Shown here: positions 17,225 through 27,400 of the stretch, in pieces | Layout of the letters: each line of letters starts with the position of its first letter | How positions within the stretch are numbered: the stretch's first letter is position 1 | The notes under the pieces: model-generated | Told to the model about the DNA's origin: nothing | Database searches by the model: none | Seen by the model: the letters and a program-made list of their open reading frames with translations, nothing else | DNA from: Site-B1 sp963722665 | GTDB lineage: Bacteria > Bacteroidota > Bacteroidia > Flavobacteriales > Flavobacteriaceae | Length of the DNA stretch: 64,000 nt | Assembly: GCA_963722665.1 (NCBI GenBank) | Contig: CAVRNW010000039.1 | Span: 71,290-135,289 of the forward strand | Direction: 5' to 3' | Program-made: the position numbers and the translations under genes

Positions 17225-18724
17225 TTAAGATAAAATTGCTTCTTGTTTAGTATCAGATTTTATTACTTTCATCGCTGTCATGGCACTTCGAAGTGTTTTA
17301 CCAATGCTTTCGATTGGATGTTGTCTGATGATTTCGTTTACTTTTATCAACTCGACATTGTCAACTGAATTCGATTTAGAAAATGATTTACCTATGACAT
17401 CTGTTTTTACGGTTTTCATAAAATCAACCAATAGTGGTTTACAGGCATGATCAAATAAATAACAACCATATTCTGCGGTATCAGAAATAATTCTGTTCAT
17501 TTCGAATAGTTTCTTTCTTGCAACTGTATTTGCAATTAATGGTAATTCGTGAAGTGATTCATAATATGCTGATTCTTCAATGATACCCGAAGCTACCATT
17601 GTGTCGAAAGCTAATTCTACTCCTGCTCTTACAAAGGCGACCATCAACACTCCATGATCAAAATACTCCTGTTCTTTTATATGCTGTGAAGTTGCCGGTG
17701 TCTTTTCAAAATTGGTTTCACCTGTAGCTGCTCTCCATTTTAATAGATTCACATCATCATTAGCCCAATCCTCCATCATTGTTGCAGAGAAATGACCCGA
17801 CATGATATCATCCATATGCTTTTCAAACAAAGGCTTCATAATGACCTTTAATTCTTCCGATAATTGGAATGCTTTAATTTTTGCCGGATTTGATAGCCTG
17901 TCCATCATATTAGTAATACCACCATGCTTTAAAGCTTCAGTGATAGTTTCCCACCCGAACTGAATTAGTTTAGAAGCATATTCGGGTTCAATTCCTTCTT
18001 CAATCATTTTATCAAAACATAAAATAGATCCAGTTTGCAAAACACCACATAAGATGGTTTGTTCTCCCATTAGATCACTTTTTACTTCTGCAACAAAAGA
18101 AGACTGTAAAACACCTGCTCTGTCACCTCCGGTTGCAGCAGCATAAGCTTTCGCTTCAACTAATCCTTTTCCTTTAGGATCATTCTCCGGATGAACAGCA
18201 ATTAGTGTTGGCACTCCAAATCCTCGCTTGTATTCTTCCCTAACTTCAGATCCCGGGCATTTAGGCGCCACCATGATCACGGTTAGATCCTTACGAATCT
18301 GCATACCTTCTTCAACAATATTGAACCCATGAGAATAGGATAAGGTTGCTCCTTTTTTCATTAAAGGCATAATTGCTTTTATAACACTTGTATGTTGTTT
18401 ATCAGGCGTCAAATTTGCTACTAGATCGGCTGATGGTATCAATTCTTGATAAGTACCAACTTTAAATCCGTTTTTGGTTGCATTTATATAGGACGCTCTT
18501 TTTTCCTTTATTGCTCCTTCACGCAATGCGTAAGAAATATCCAATCCTGAATCTCTCATGTTCAACCCTTGATTCAAACCTTGTGCTCCGCAACCTACAA
18601 TTACTATTTTTTTACCTTTTAATGCTGATACACCTCCACTGAATTCTGATGAATCCATAAATCTGCATTTACCCAGTTGATCTAATTGATTTCTTAATGA
18701 AAGTGTGTTAAAATAATTTGTCAT
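17225..18724 (-). CDS. ilvC: ketol-acid reductoisomerase, class II
   Basis: Converts acetolactate/acetohydroxybutyrate to dihydroxy acids with NADPH and Mg. At 499 residues it is the long, E. coli-like class II with a duplicated C-terminal domain. The nucleotide site GCGAQGLNQGLNMRDSG (residues 44-60) and the NADPH-selecting segment YALREGAIKEKRASY follow the class II pattern. Separated by 12 bases from ilvN upstream and 9 from gapN downstream. Confidence 0.95.
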   Translation of the reverse strand: MTNYFNTLSLRNQLDQLGKCRFMDSSEFSGGVSALKGKKIVIVGCGAQGLNQGLNMRDSGLDISYALREGAIKEKRASYINATKNGFKVGTYQELIPSADLVANLTPDKQHTSVIKAIMPLMKKGATLSYSHGFNIVEEGMQIRKDLTVIMVAPKCPGSEVREEYKRGFGVPTLIAVHPENDPKGKGLVEAKAYAAATGGDRAGVLQSSFVAEVKSDLMGEQTILCGVLQTGSILCFDKMIEEGIEPEYASKLIQFGWETITEALKHGGITNMMDRLSNPAKIKAFQLSEELKVIMKPLFEKHMDDIMSGHFSATMMEDWANDDVNLLKWRAATGETNFEKTPATSQHIKEQEYFDHGVLMVAFVRAGVELAFDTMVASGIIEESAYYESLHELPLIANTVARKKLFEMNRIISDTAEYGCYLFDHACKPLLVDFMKTVKTDVIGKSFSKSNSVDNVELIKVNEIIRQHPIESIGKTLRSAMTAMKVIKSDTKQEAILS

Positions 18725-18736
18725 TTTTTCTTTATT

Positions 18737-19261
18737 CTAATAATTAATTTCTTTTAATAACTCTGATATTGCCATTTTAGGTCTTGTTATAGCAATTCGT
18801 CCTGAACGAACGAATTGTAATAAACCATAAGGTTTTAATTTTTCATACATATTATCAATATCATCCTTTAATCCTGACGCTTCAATAACAAAATAACGCT
18901 CGGTTATGGCTATGATATGTGCTCTCCTGAATTTCAATTTATTCTGGATTTTTTCATCGTATAAATGCTCTGATGAGATTTTAAATAAGGCTGTTTCATT
19001 ATAAATTATTTCATCTTCAGTGTGATAGTATGCCTTAATAACTTCTATTTGCTTTTCTAACTGCCCCACTACTTTTCTAATCAATGTTTTTGGAACAATC
19101 ACCACAAAAGTGAATCTATGTACATTATCAATTTCAGACTTTGAAACTGTCAGACTCTCTATATTAATATGACGCTTTAAGAATATAGCCGATAAGCGGT
19201 TTAATATTCCCACATTATTTTCAGTATAAACCGAAATGGTAAAATTTTCTTTCTCTTCCAT
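18737..19261 (-). CDS. ilvN: acetolactate synthase small (regulatory) subunit
   Basis: 174 residues with an N-terminal ACT domain (ISVYTENNVGILNRLSAIF, residues 9-27) that binds valine in homologs and a C-terminal domain ending in SGRIAITRPKM. It activates and confers feedback control on the catalytic IlvB subunit encoded immediately upstream (2-base gap). Confidence 0.93.
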   Translation of the reverse strand: MEEKENFTISVYTENNVGILNRLSAIFLKRHINIESLTVSKSEIDNVHRFTFVVIVPKTLIRKVVGQLEKQIEVIKAYYHTEDEIIYNETALFKISSEHLYDEKIQNKLKFRRAHIIAITERYFVIEASGLKDDIDNMYEKLKPYGLLQFVRSGRIAITRPKMAISELLKEINY

Positions 19262-19263
19262 AC

Positions 19264-21000
19264 TTAACTTAATCTTATATCTGAAACACTTGCACCAGAT
19301 GGTATCATTGGAAATACATTATCTTCTTTTTCAACGCGAACTTCAAGGAAATAAGCTTCTTTACTTGCAATCATTTCTGCTACAGCATCTGCTAATTCTT
19401 CACGTTTAGTCACTCGTTTTGCATTAATATAATATCCTTTAGCTATGGTTACAAAATCCGGGTTTGTCATTTCGGTCGAGGCGTATCGTTTATCAAAAAA
19501 CAATTGTTGCCATTGACGAACCATCCCTAAAAAATCATTATTAAGAACCACAACTTTTACTGCGACTTTTTGCTGGAAGATGGTGCCTAATTCCTGTATT
19601 GTCATTTGGTAACCTCCATCCCCTGAAATGCATACAACTTCACGCTCAGGAGCTGCCATTTTAGCTCCAATTGCTGCCGGAAGACCAAATCCCATGGTAC
19701 CTAAACCTCCGGAAGTAATGTTACTTCTTGTGTTTTTAAATTCGGCATAACGACAAGCGATCATTTGATGCTGTCCAACATCTGAGACTATTGCGGCTTC
19801 TCCTTTGGTTTGTATATTTATTTCTTTTAAAACTTCACCCATTGTCAAGCCTTCTTTTGTTGGATGCAAGTCATCTTTTATTACTTTTTCAAACTCGATG
19901 GCATACAGATCTTTAAACTTTTGAAGCCATTCAACATGCTTGTTTTCTTTCAATAATGGCAGCAATTGTTTCAAGCTTGCTTTTGCATTACCTAAAACTG
20001 CAATATCGGTTTTTACATTCTTATCAACTTCGGCAGGATCAATTTCAAAATGAATCACTTTTGCCTGTTTCGCATAAGTATCGAGGCTTCCAGTTACACG
20101 ATCATCAAAGCGCATGCCTATCGCTATCAAGACATCACACTCATTAGTTAATACATTTGGCGCATAATTACCATGCATACCAACCATACCAACATTCAAT
20201 GGATGAGCTGTTGGAATAGCAGAAGCACCCAGAATGGTCCATGCTGCAGGAATTCCGGCTTTTTCCACGACTGCTTTTAATTCATTTTCTGCTTCTCCTA
20301 GAATGATTCCTTGTCCCCATACAATAAGAGGTTTTTTAGCAGAATTTATCAAATCTGCTGCTGCCTGCACTTTAAAGAAATCTGTTGCCGGAATAGGCTT
20401 ATAACTCCTAACTCCTTTACACTTCTCATACTTGAAGTCAAATTCTTCAAACTGTGCATCCTTGGTTATGTCGACTAAAACAGGACCAGGACGACCACTC
20501 TTTGCAATATAAAATGCTTTAGCCATGACTTCAGGAATCTCTGATGCCTTTGTAATCTGGTGATTCCATTTTGTGACAGGAGTAGAAATACCTACTATAT
20601 CCGTTTCCTGAAATGCATCACTACCTAATAATTGAGAAGATACCTGACCAGTAATACATACCAAAGGAGTAGAATCTATCTGAGCATCGGCAATTCCGGT
20701 AATTAGGTTTGTAGCTCCAGGACCTGAAGTTGCCATTGCAACACCAACTCGACCCGAAATTCTGGCATATCCTTGTGCGGCATGAGTTGCTCCCTGTTCA
20801 TGTCGTGTTAAAACGTGATGAATTTTGTCCTTGTATTTGTATAGCTCATCATATACAGGCATTATAGCTCCACCAGGGTAGCCATAAAGCACATCGACTC
20901 CTTCTGCCAATAAGCATTTTATGACAGCTTCACTACCAGTAATACGCTCAGTAACTTGTTTTGAGTTATTTTTTTTTAATATTGTTTGTGTTTCTTTCAT
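19264..21000 (-). CDS. ilvB: acetolactate synthase large (catalytic) subunit
   Basis: ThDP/FAD enzyme, 578 residues, condensing two pyruvates or pyruvate plus 2-oxobutyrate. Catalytic glutamate in TRHEQGATHAAQGYAR (residues about 64-79), FAD region MRFDDRVTGS, ThDP-Mg motif GDGGYQMTIQEL ending in NNDFLGMVRQWQ. Frame is intact. Follows ilvD after a 54-base spacer that contains a short palindromic repeat. Confidence 0.95.
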   Translation of the reverse strand: MKETQTILKKNNSKQVTERITGSEAVIKCLLAEGVDVLYGYPGGAIMPVYDELYKYKDKIHHVLTRHEQGATHAAQGYARISGRVGVAMATSGPGATNLITGIADAQIDSTPLVCITGQVSSQLLGSDAFQETDIVGISTPVTKWNHQITKASEIPEVMAKAFYIAKSGRPGPVLVDITKDAQFEEFDFKYEKCKGVRSYKPIPATDFFKVQAAADLINSAKKPLIVWGQGIILGEAENELKAVVEKAGIPAAWTILGASAIPTAHPLNVGMVGMHGNYAPNVLTNECDVLIAIGMRFDDRVTGSLDTYAKQAKVIHFEIDPAEVDKNVKTDIAVLGNAKASLKQLLPLLKENKHVEWLQKFKDLYAIEFEKVIKDDLHPTKEGLTMGEVLKEINIQTKGEAAIVSDVGQHQMIACRYAEFKNTRSNITSGGLGTMGFGLPAAIGAKMAAPEREVVCISGDGGYQMTIQELGTIFQQKVAVKVVVLNNDFLGMVRQWQQLFFDKRYASTEMTNPDFVTIAKGYYINAKRVTKREELADAVAEMIASKEAYFLEVRVEKEDNVFPMIPSGASVSDIRLS

Positions 21001-21020
21001 ATTCTACTCTATAATTAAGA

Positions 21021-21038
21021 TTTCCGCCTTCGCGGAAA
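21021..21038. repeat. short palindromic repeat in the ilvD-ilvB spacer
   Basis: TTTCCGC-CTTC-GCGGAAA, a perfect 7-bp stem, embedded in GATTTCCGCCTTCGCGGAA followed by ATGA. A related copy (GATTTCCACCTTAGTGGGAA then TGA) lies between etfB and etfA at 51235-51252. The shared backbone suggests one dispersed repeat family. Confidence 0.65.
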
Positions 21039-21054
21039 TGAAAAAACTTATTAT

Positions 21055-22734
21055 TTAGAATTCATCAGTTACACATCCTTTAGATGCTGATGAAACGGTC
21101 CTTGCATATTTATATAATACACCACGATCAAATTTCAATTCCGGTGCTTTCCATTGTTCTTTTCTTTTTGCTAATTCTTTATCTGAAACTTCAAGAATAA
21201 TTGAATTAGTCTCGGCATCAATAGTGATAATATCTCCATCTTTTACCAAAGCAATAGCACCTCCTTCCTGGGCTTCTGGCGTAATATGACCCACCACGAA
21301 ACCGTGCGTTCCACCAGAGAAACGTCCATCTGTAATTAATGCCACATCCTTACCTAAACCTGCTCCCATAATGGCTGCTGTAGGCTTCAACATTTCAGGC
21401 ATTCCAGGACCTCCTTTTGGTCCTTCATAACGAATGACTACCACATCTCCTTTTTTAACTTTACCATCACGAATTCCGTCATTAGCATCATACTCACCTT
21501 CAAACACTTTTGCTTTTCCAGAGAATTTCAATCCTTCTTTTCCAGTGATTTTTGCAACACTTCCTTCTTTAGCCAAATTGCCATACAACATTCTCAAATG
21601 TCCGGAAATTTTTATTGGTTTTTCTAATGGTTTGATAACATCCTGACCTGGAGATAAATCATCAACTTCCAATAAATTTTCAGCTAAAGTTTTACCTGTT
21701 ACTGTTAGGCAATCTCCATGAAGTAATCCATTTTTCAAAAGATATTTTAGTACCGCCGGAATACCTCCAACTGCGTGAACATCCTCCATTAAATATTTCC
21801 CACTTGGTTTCAAATCGGCAAGGAAGGGAGTATTATCACTTATTTTCTGAAAATCTGCTAAAGTAAAATCTATTTGGGCTGCTCTTGCAATTGCTAAAAA
21901 ATGCAAAACTGCATTTGTTGAACCTCCTAAAATGGTTACTAATCGAATCGCATTTTCCATGGATTTACGAGTAATAATGTCTAAAGGTTTGATATCTTTT
22001 TCAAGCAGGTTTCGCATTGCCTCACCTGCCTTAATACATTCTTTTTTCTTTTCCTCTTTTGTCGCAGGATTGGACGAATTAAAAGGCAAGGTCATTCCTA
22101 AAGCTTCAATTGCCGAAGCCATGGTATTAGCCGTATACATGCCTCCGCAGGCTCCTGCACCAGGAATTGCCTTTTTTACAATGCATTCAAATTCTTCCTG
22201 CTCCATGGTTCCTGCCACCTTACTTCCCCATGCTTCAAAAGCAGAAACGATATCCAATTTCTTACCATTATGACAACCGGAATCTATTGTTCCTCCATAG
22301 ATCAAAATAGAAGGCCTGTTCAACCTTATCATCGCCATAAGGGCTCCTGGCATATTCTTATCGCACCCTACCACAGTAATTAAACCGTCATAACTCATGG
22401 CTTGAACCACAGTTTCCATTGAATCAGCAATAATATCTCTTGAAGGTAATGAGTAACGCATCCCGGGAGTCCCCATAGAAATGCCATCACTTACACCAAT
22501 TGTATTAAAAATTAAACCGATTATATCTTCATTTTGAGTTCCCTCCTTAGCTAATTTGGCCAGATCATTAAGGTGCATATTACAAGGATTGCCTTCATAA
22601 CCTGTACTAGCAATTCCAACAATAGGTTTATCAAAATCTTCACTTTTCAAACCAATTCCGTACAACATGGCTTGAGCCGCCGGTTGTGTAGGATCTTGGG
22701 TAACTGTTTTACTGTATTTATTTAATTTCTTCAT
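21055..22734 (-). CDS. ilvD: dihydroxy-acid dehydratase
   Basis: Iron-sulfur dehydratase, 559 residues, making the 2-oxo acids of valine and isoleucine. Cluster cysteines are visible in GYEGNPCNMHL, VVGCDKNMPGALMAM and GAGACGGMYTANTMAS; the C-terminal TDGRFSGGTHGFVVGHI is the family signature. First gene of the ilv operon; 195 bases separate it from the gltD stop upstream, a spacer with no clear terminator and only a 4-codon Met-Thr-Ile-Val mini-frame. Confidence 0.95.
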   Translation of the reverse strand: MKKLNKYSKTVTQDPTQPAAQAMLYGIGLKSEDFDKPIVGIASTGYEGNPCNMHLNDLAKLAKEGTQNEDIIGLIFNTIGVSDGISMGTPGMRYSLPSRDIIADSMETVVQAMSYDGLITVVGCDKNMPGALMAMIRLNRPSILIYGGTIDSGCHNGKKLDIVSAFEAWGSKVAGTMEQEEFECIVKKAIPGAGACGGMYTANTMASAIEALGMTLPFNSSNPATKEEKKKECIKAGEAMRNLLEKDIKPLDIITRKSMENAIRLVTILGGSTNAVLHFLAIARAAQIDFTLADFQKISDNTPFLADLKPSGKYLMEDVHAVGGIPAVLKYLLKNGLLHGDCLTVTGKTLAENLLEVDDLSPGQDVIKPLEKPIKISGHLRMLYGNLAKEGSVAKITGKEGLKFSGKAKVFEGEYDANDGIRDGKVKKGDVVVIRYEGPKGGPGMPEMLKPTAAIMGAGLGKDVALITDGRFSGGTHGFVVGHITPEAQEGGAIALVKDGDIITIDAETNSIILEVSDKELAKRKEQWKAPELKFDRGVLYKYARTVSSASKGCVTDEF

Positions 22735-22929
22735 AAAATTTACTCTGGCAGGATACAGGTTTTTAAAATAAAAATTCTAAATTATATTAATGGCTTGTTA
22801 TAAGGTTTTACAATGGGATAATTAGACTATTGTCATAGTAACTTTATAATATGTATAATATTGATTATTAATTGTTTAGATATCAATTTTTATGATGTTC
22901 AAAAAGAGGTATTTTTTATAAAAGTTATC

Positions 22930-24396
22930 TTAAACTCTTGGTAGGTCATTATCGTCCTTTAATGGCAAGAAGCTTTTCCCCATTAAATATTTATCAATAT
23001 GATACGCTGCTTGCCTTCCTTCTGAGATTGCCCATACTATTAAAGATTGACCTCGTCTAATATCTCCTGCAGCAAAAATTCCGGGTTCACTGGTTTTATA
23101 GTCTTTAGTTGAAGCTGCAATATTTGATCTAAAATCCGTTTTTAACCCAAAGGCTTCAGGTAGTGTTTTTTCTGAACCAGTAAAACCTAAGGCTAAAAAT
23201 ACCAAATCGCAATCCCAATGTTTTTCTGTATTCGGAATTTCTTTTAATTGAGGCCGTTCACCTTCATTAAAGATCCATTCTACCTCAACAGTCACCAATC
23301 CTGTTAAATTGCCTTTTTTATCTCCTACAAATTCTTTGGTTGAGATACTAAAAAAGCGTTCAACCCCTTCTTTATGAGATGAACTTGTACGCAATCTCAT
23401 TGGCCAATACGGCCAAGGCTGATGAGCCGGACGGCCAATAGTTGGTTTACTCAAAATTTCAAAATTAACAACTGATTCTGCACCTTGCCTGTTACTTGTA
23501 CCTATACAATCTGAACCTGTATCTCCTCCTCCTATAACAATCACATTTTTACCTTTGGCTATGATCTCTTCTTTAAACCCTGAAATACCATCGACTCGTT
23601 CATTATTTTGTTTTAAGAAATCCATGGCCTGATAAACTCCTTTTAAATCAGATCCTTTTACAGGTATACTCCTTCTTTCAGTGGCTCCCCCACAAAGTAT
23701 AACAGCATCAAATTCTTTTTTGAGATCATTTGCTTTTATATTGATTCCAACATGCGAATTAGTTTTAAAAACGATTCCTTCTTCTTCCAATATTTTTAGT
23801 CTTCTATCTATAATATGCTTTTCCATTTTGAAATCCGGGATGCCATATCGCAGTAATCCACCTACTTTTTTATCTCTTTCAAAAACCGTTACATGATGCC
23901 CTGCCCTATTCAATTGTTGAGCTGCGGCAAGACCCGATGGCCCTGAACCAATAACAGCTACTTTTTTACCCGTTCTTATTTTTGGAGGATTTGCTATGAT
24001 CCAACCTTCTTTAAAAGCAGTTTCAACTATGTTCTTTTCAATATTTTCAATTGAAACCGGATCTTCATTAATTCCTAAAACACAAGCTTCTTCACACGGA
24101 GCCGGACATAATCTTCCTGTAAATTCCGGAAAGTTATTTGTTGAATGTAAAATTTTAGCGGCATCTTTCCATCGACCATTATAAACCTTGTCATTAAAAT
24201 CCGGTATTAGATTCCCCAAAGGACAACCACTGTGGCAAAAAGGGATTCCGCAATCCATACATCTTGCCCCTTGATCACTTAAGTTTTTTCCATTCATTGG
24301 AATGGTAAACTCTTTATAGTTTTTCAATCTTTTATTGACCGATTCGTACTTTTCAACCTCTCTTTTAAATTCCAAAAATCCAGTTATCTTTCCCAT
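22930..24396 (-). CDS. gltD: glutamate synthase small subunit
   Basis: 488-residue flavoprotein that feeds electrons from NADPH to GltB. N-terminal cysteine clusters CMDCGIPFCHSGCPLGN (residues 41-57) and LCPAPCEEACVLG for two [4Fe-4S] centres; FAD-binding VIGSGPSGLAAAQQL; NADPH-binding VIGGGDTGSDCIGT; C-terminal FAAGDIRRGQSL. It follows gltB by 4 bases, the usual GOGAT operon. Confidence 0.95.
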   Translation of the reverse strand: MGKITGFLEFKREVEKYESVNKRLKNYKEFTIPMNGKNLSDQGARCMDCGIPFCHSGCPLGNLIPDFNDKVYNGRWKDAAKILHSTNNFPEFTGRLCPAPCEEACVLGINEDPVSIENIEKNIVETAFKEGWIIANPPKIRTGKKVAVIGSGPSGLAAAQQLNRAGHHVTVFERDKKVGGLLRYGIPDFKMEKHIIDRRLKILEEEGIVFKTNSHVGINIKANDLKKEFDAVILCGGATERRSIPVKGSDLKGVYQAMDFLKQNNERVDGISGFKEEIIAKGKNVIVIGGGDTGSDCIGTSNRQGAESVVNFEILSKPTIGRPAHQPWPYWPMRLRTSSSHKEGVERFFSISTKEFVGDKKGNLTGLVTVEVEWIFNEGERPQLKEIPNTEKHWDCDLVFLALGFTGSEKTLPEAFGLKTDFRSNIAASTKDYKTSEPGIFAAGDIRRGQSLIVWAISEGRQAAYHIDKYLMGKSFLPLKDDNDLPRV

Positions 24397-24400
24397 AGCT

Positions 24401-27400
24401 TTAAAGTTTAATAAGGTTTTCTCTTTTCAATCTAATAAGTGCTTGCCTATATTCTTCAGGAAGAACTTTAATAAATTTTGGTAATTCTTTTTCCCAATTC
24501 TCTAAAATTCGCTGAGCAAGCGGACTTAACGTAGCATTATAATGATTTTCAATAAGTTGCTTCAATTCTTTAATATCTGCTTTGTTAGTTACAGGGTCTA
24601 AGTTCAAGCCTTCTGTATTGCACCTCCTTTTAAATGTCTTGTTGGCGTCATAAATAAATGCGATTCCACCGCTCATACCTGCGCCAAAATTTCTACCAAC
24701 TTCACCCAAAATGACCGCAACACCTCCTGTCATATATTCGCAACCATGGTCTCCTATACCTTCAACAACTGCTTTAGCACCAGAATTTCTTACACAAAAG
24801 CGTTCACCCGCTTTTCCATTAATATAAGCTTCTCCTGAAGTTGCGCCATATAAGGCAACATTACCAATAATAATATTTTCTTCAGGAACTATAGTGGCTT
24901 CTTCAGGAACCTTGACAATTAATTTGGCTCCTGATAAGCCTTTCCCAATGTAATCGTTTGTGTTTCCTCTTATAACCAAGGTTAATCCTTTAGTTGCAAA
25001 AGCACCAAAACTTTGACCTGCAGATCCCTTGAAATTTATTTTAAGAGTATTTTCAGGTAATCCTTGCGATCCATAAATCTTAGAGATCTCATTACTTAAA
25101 ACAGCCCCAAAAGCTCTGTCTTCATTGGTTATTTTGAAATCTAATGTTAGTTTTTCTTTTCTGAATATTGCCGGATGTGCCTTTGTGATCACTTGAAAAT
25201 CCAATGCTTTTTCGATATGATGATCTTGTACTTCTGTGTTGTATAATTTTATATTTTCGGAAACAGGCACTCTATGTAAAATTGGAGATAGATCTATTCC
25301 CAAAGCCTTATATTGATCAATCGTTTTAAATCTGTTAAGTTTTTGTACCTGACCAACCATGTCATTCACTGTTCGAAATCCGAGTTGAGACATAATTTCT
25401 CTTAATTCTTGGGCGATGAAATACATAAAGTTGACAACGTGTTCCGGCTGCCCTTCAAATTTCTTGCGTAATTCAGGGTTTTGGGTAGCTATTCCTACCG
25501 GACAAGTATTTAAGTGGCAAACTCGCATCATGATGCAACCTGATGCTACTAATGGTGCAGTCGCAAAACCGAATTCTTCGGCCCCAAGCAAACAGGCTAT
25601 TGCAACATCTCGTCCTGTTTTTAATTGTCCATCGCATTCCAATACAACTCTGTTCCTTAAATTATTCATAACCAGAGTTTGCTGTGCTTCCGCTAATCCT
25701 AATTCCCACGGTAATCCTGCATGTTTCAACGATGTCAAAGGCGAAGCTCCTGTTCCTCCATCATGCCCGGAAATTAAAATAACATCTGCTTTAGCTTTAG
25801 CAACTCCGGCTGCAACTGTTCCTACACCAACTTCAGAAACTAATTTTACATTGATTCGTGCCTGTCTGTTAGCTGATTTTAAGTCATATATTAATTGAGA
25901 CAGATCCTCAATAGAATAAATATCATGGTGAGGCGGTGGCGAAATAAGTCCAACATAAGGTGTTGAATTTCTGGTCTTTGCAATTTGCGGATTTACTTTG
26001 GGACCCGGAAGTTGCCCACCTTCTCCAGGTTTGGCTCCCTGCGCCATTTTTATCTGTATCTCTGAAGCATTGGTCAAATAATTGGAAGTCACACCAAATC
26101 GTCCTGAAGCCACTTGTTTAATTGAACTGTTCTTCCAGTCTCCAGTACTATCCTTATAAAAGCGCTCTTCATCTTCTCCTCCTTCACCCGAATTGCTTTT
26201 TCCACCTATTCGGTTCATGGCAATAGCCAAATTTTCATGAGCTTCTTTGCTTATAGAACCGTAAGACATCGCTCCAGTTTTGAAGCGTTTTACAATATCC
26301 GTCCATGGCTCTACCTGATCTATAGGGATTGGATCATAATTGGTGAATTCAAACAAGCCTCTAATTGTCATTAATTGTTTAGATTGATTGTTCACCAGTT
26401 CCGAGTATTCCTTATAAATATTAGGTTTATTAGTTCTTACTGCCTCCTGTAGTTTTGCAACGGTGAGTGGATTAAACAAATGATGTTCACCATTTCTTCT
26501 CCATCTGTATTGACCGCCTATTTCAAGTTCCAATTCACCATCAATGGACCTTTCTTTATAGGCATTGGAATACCGCTTGTTAATCTCTTTCTCAATTTCA
26601 TGCAAGCCAATTCCCTGTATTCGAGTAGCTGTATTAGGGAAGTATTTATCAACCACGGTTGTATTGATCCCAATGCATTCAAATAATTGTGAACCTCTGT
26701 AGGAATTCAATGTTGATATTCCTATTTTATTCATTACTTTAAGAATACCCTTGCCTACAGCTTTATTATAGTTTTTTACAGCTTCTATGGATGATGTTAC
26801 TTCAATTTCATTTCTTTTTACTCTTTTCTCAATGATCTCATTGACCATATAAGGGTTTATGGCGCTTGCACCATAACCGAAAAGCATAGCAAAATGATGT
26901 ACTTCTCTGGGTTCTGCTGATTCAATTATAATACTTATTTTGGAACGCTGACCTAATTTTTGAAGTCCGCTATTTACATAAGAACAAGCCAGCAATGATG
27001 GTATTGGAGCATTTTCCTTATCAACATTTCTATCAGTTAATATAATAATGTTAGTACCTTCATCAATGGCTTTGGAAACAGATTCCAGCATTTCTTCCAG
27101 AGCGTTTTCAAGTCCGTTATGTCCTTTATCAATCTTATATAATATAGGTATTGTAGTTGCTTTAAATCCGGATTTTTGATTGCTCTTTATTTTATCTAAA
27201 TCTTGCTTTGAAATAACAGGATTCTCTATTTTTAATTTCTGGCAATGCTCTGCACTAATATCAAAAATATTTGAATCTTTTCCAAGGGTCAAACTAATAT
27301 CGGTAATCAATTCTTCCCGAATACCATCTAATGGTGGATTGGTTACCTGAGCGAATAATTGTTTAAAATAACTGAATAATAATTGTGGCCTTTCTGACAA

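Noticed and set aside
22810..22850. Four-codon Met-Thr-Ile-Val frame upstream of ilvD as a branched-chain leader peptide
   Set aside because: Too short, no run of Ile/Leu/Val codons and no terminator hairpin beside it; likely chance.
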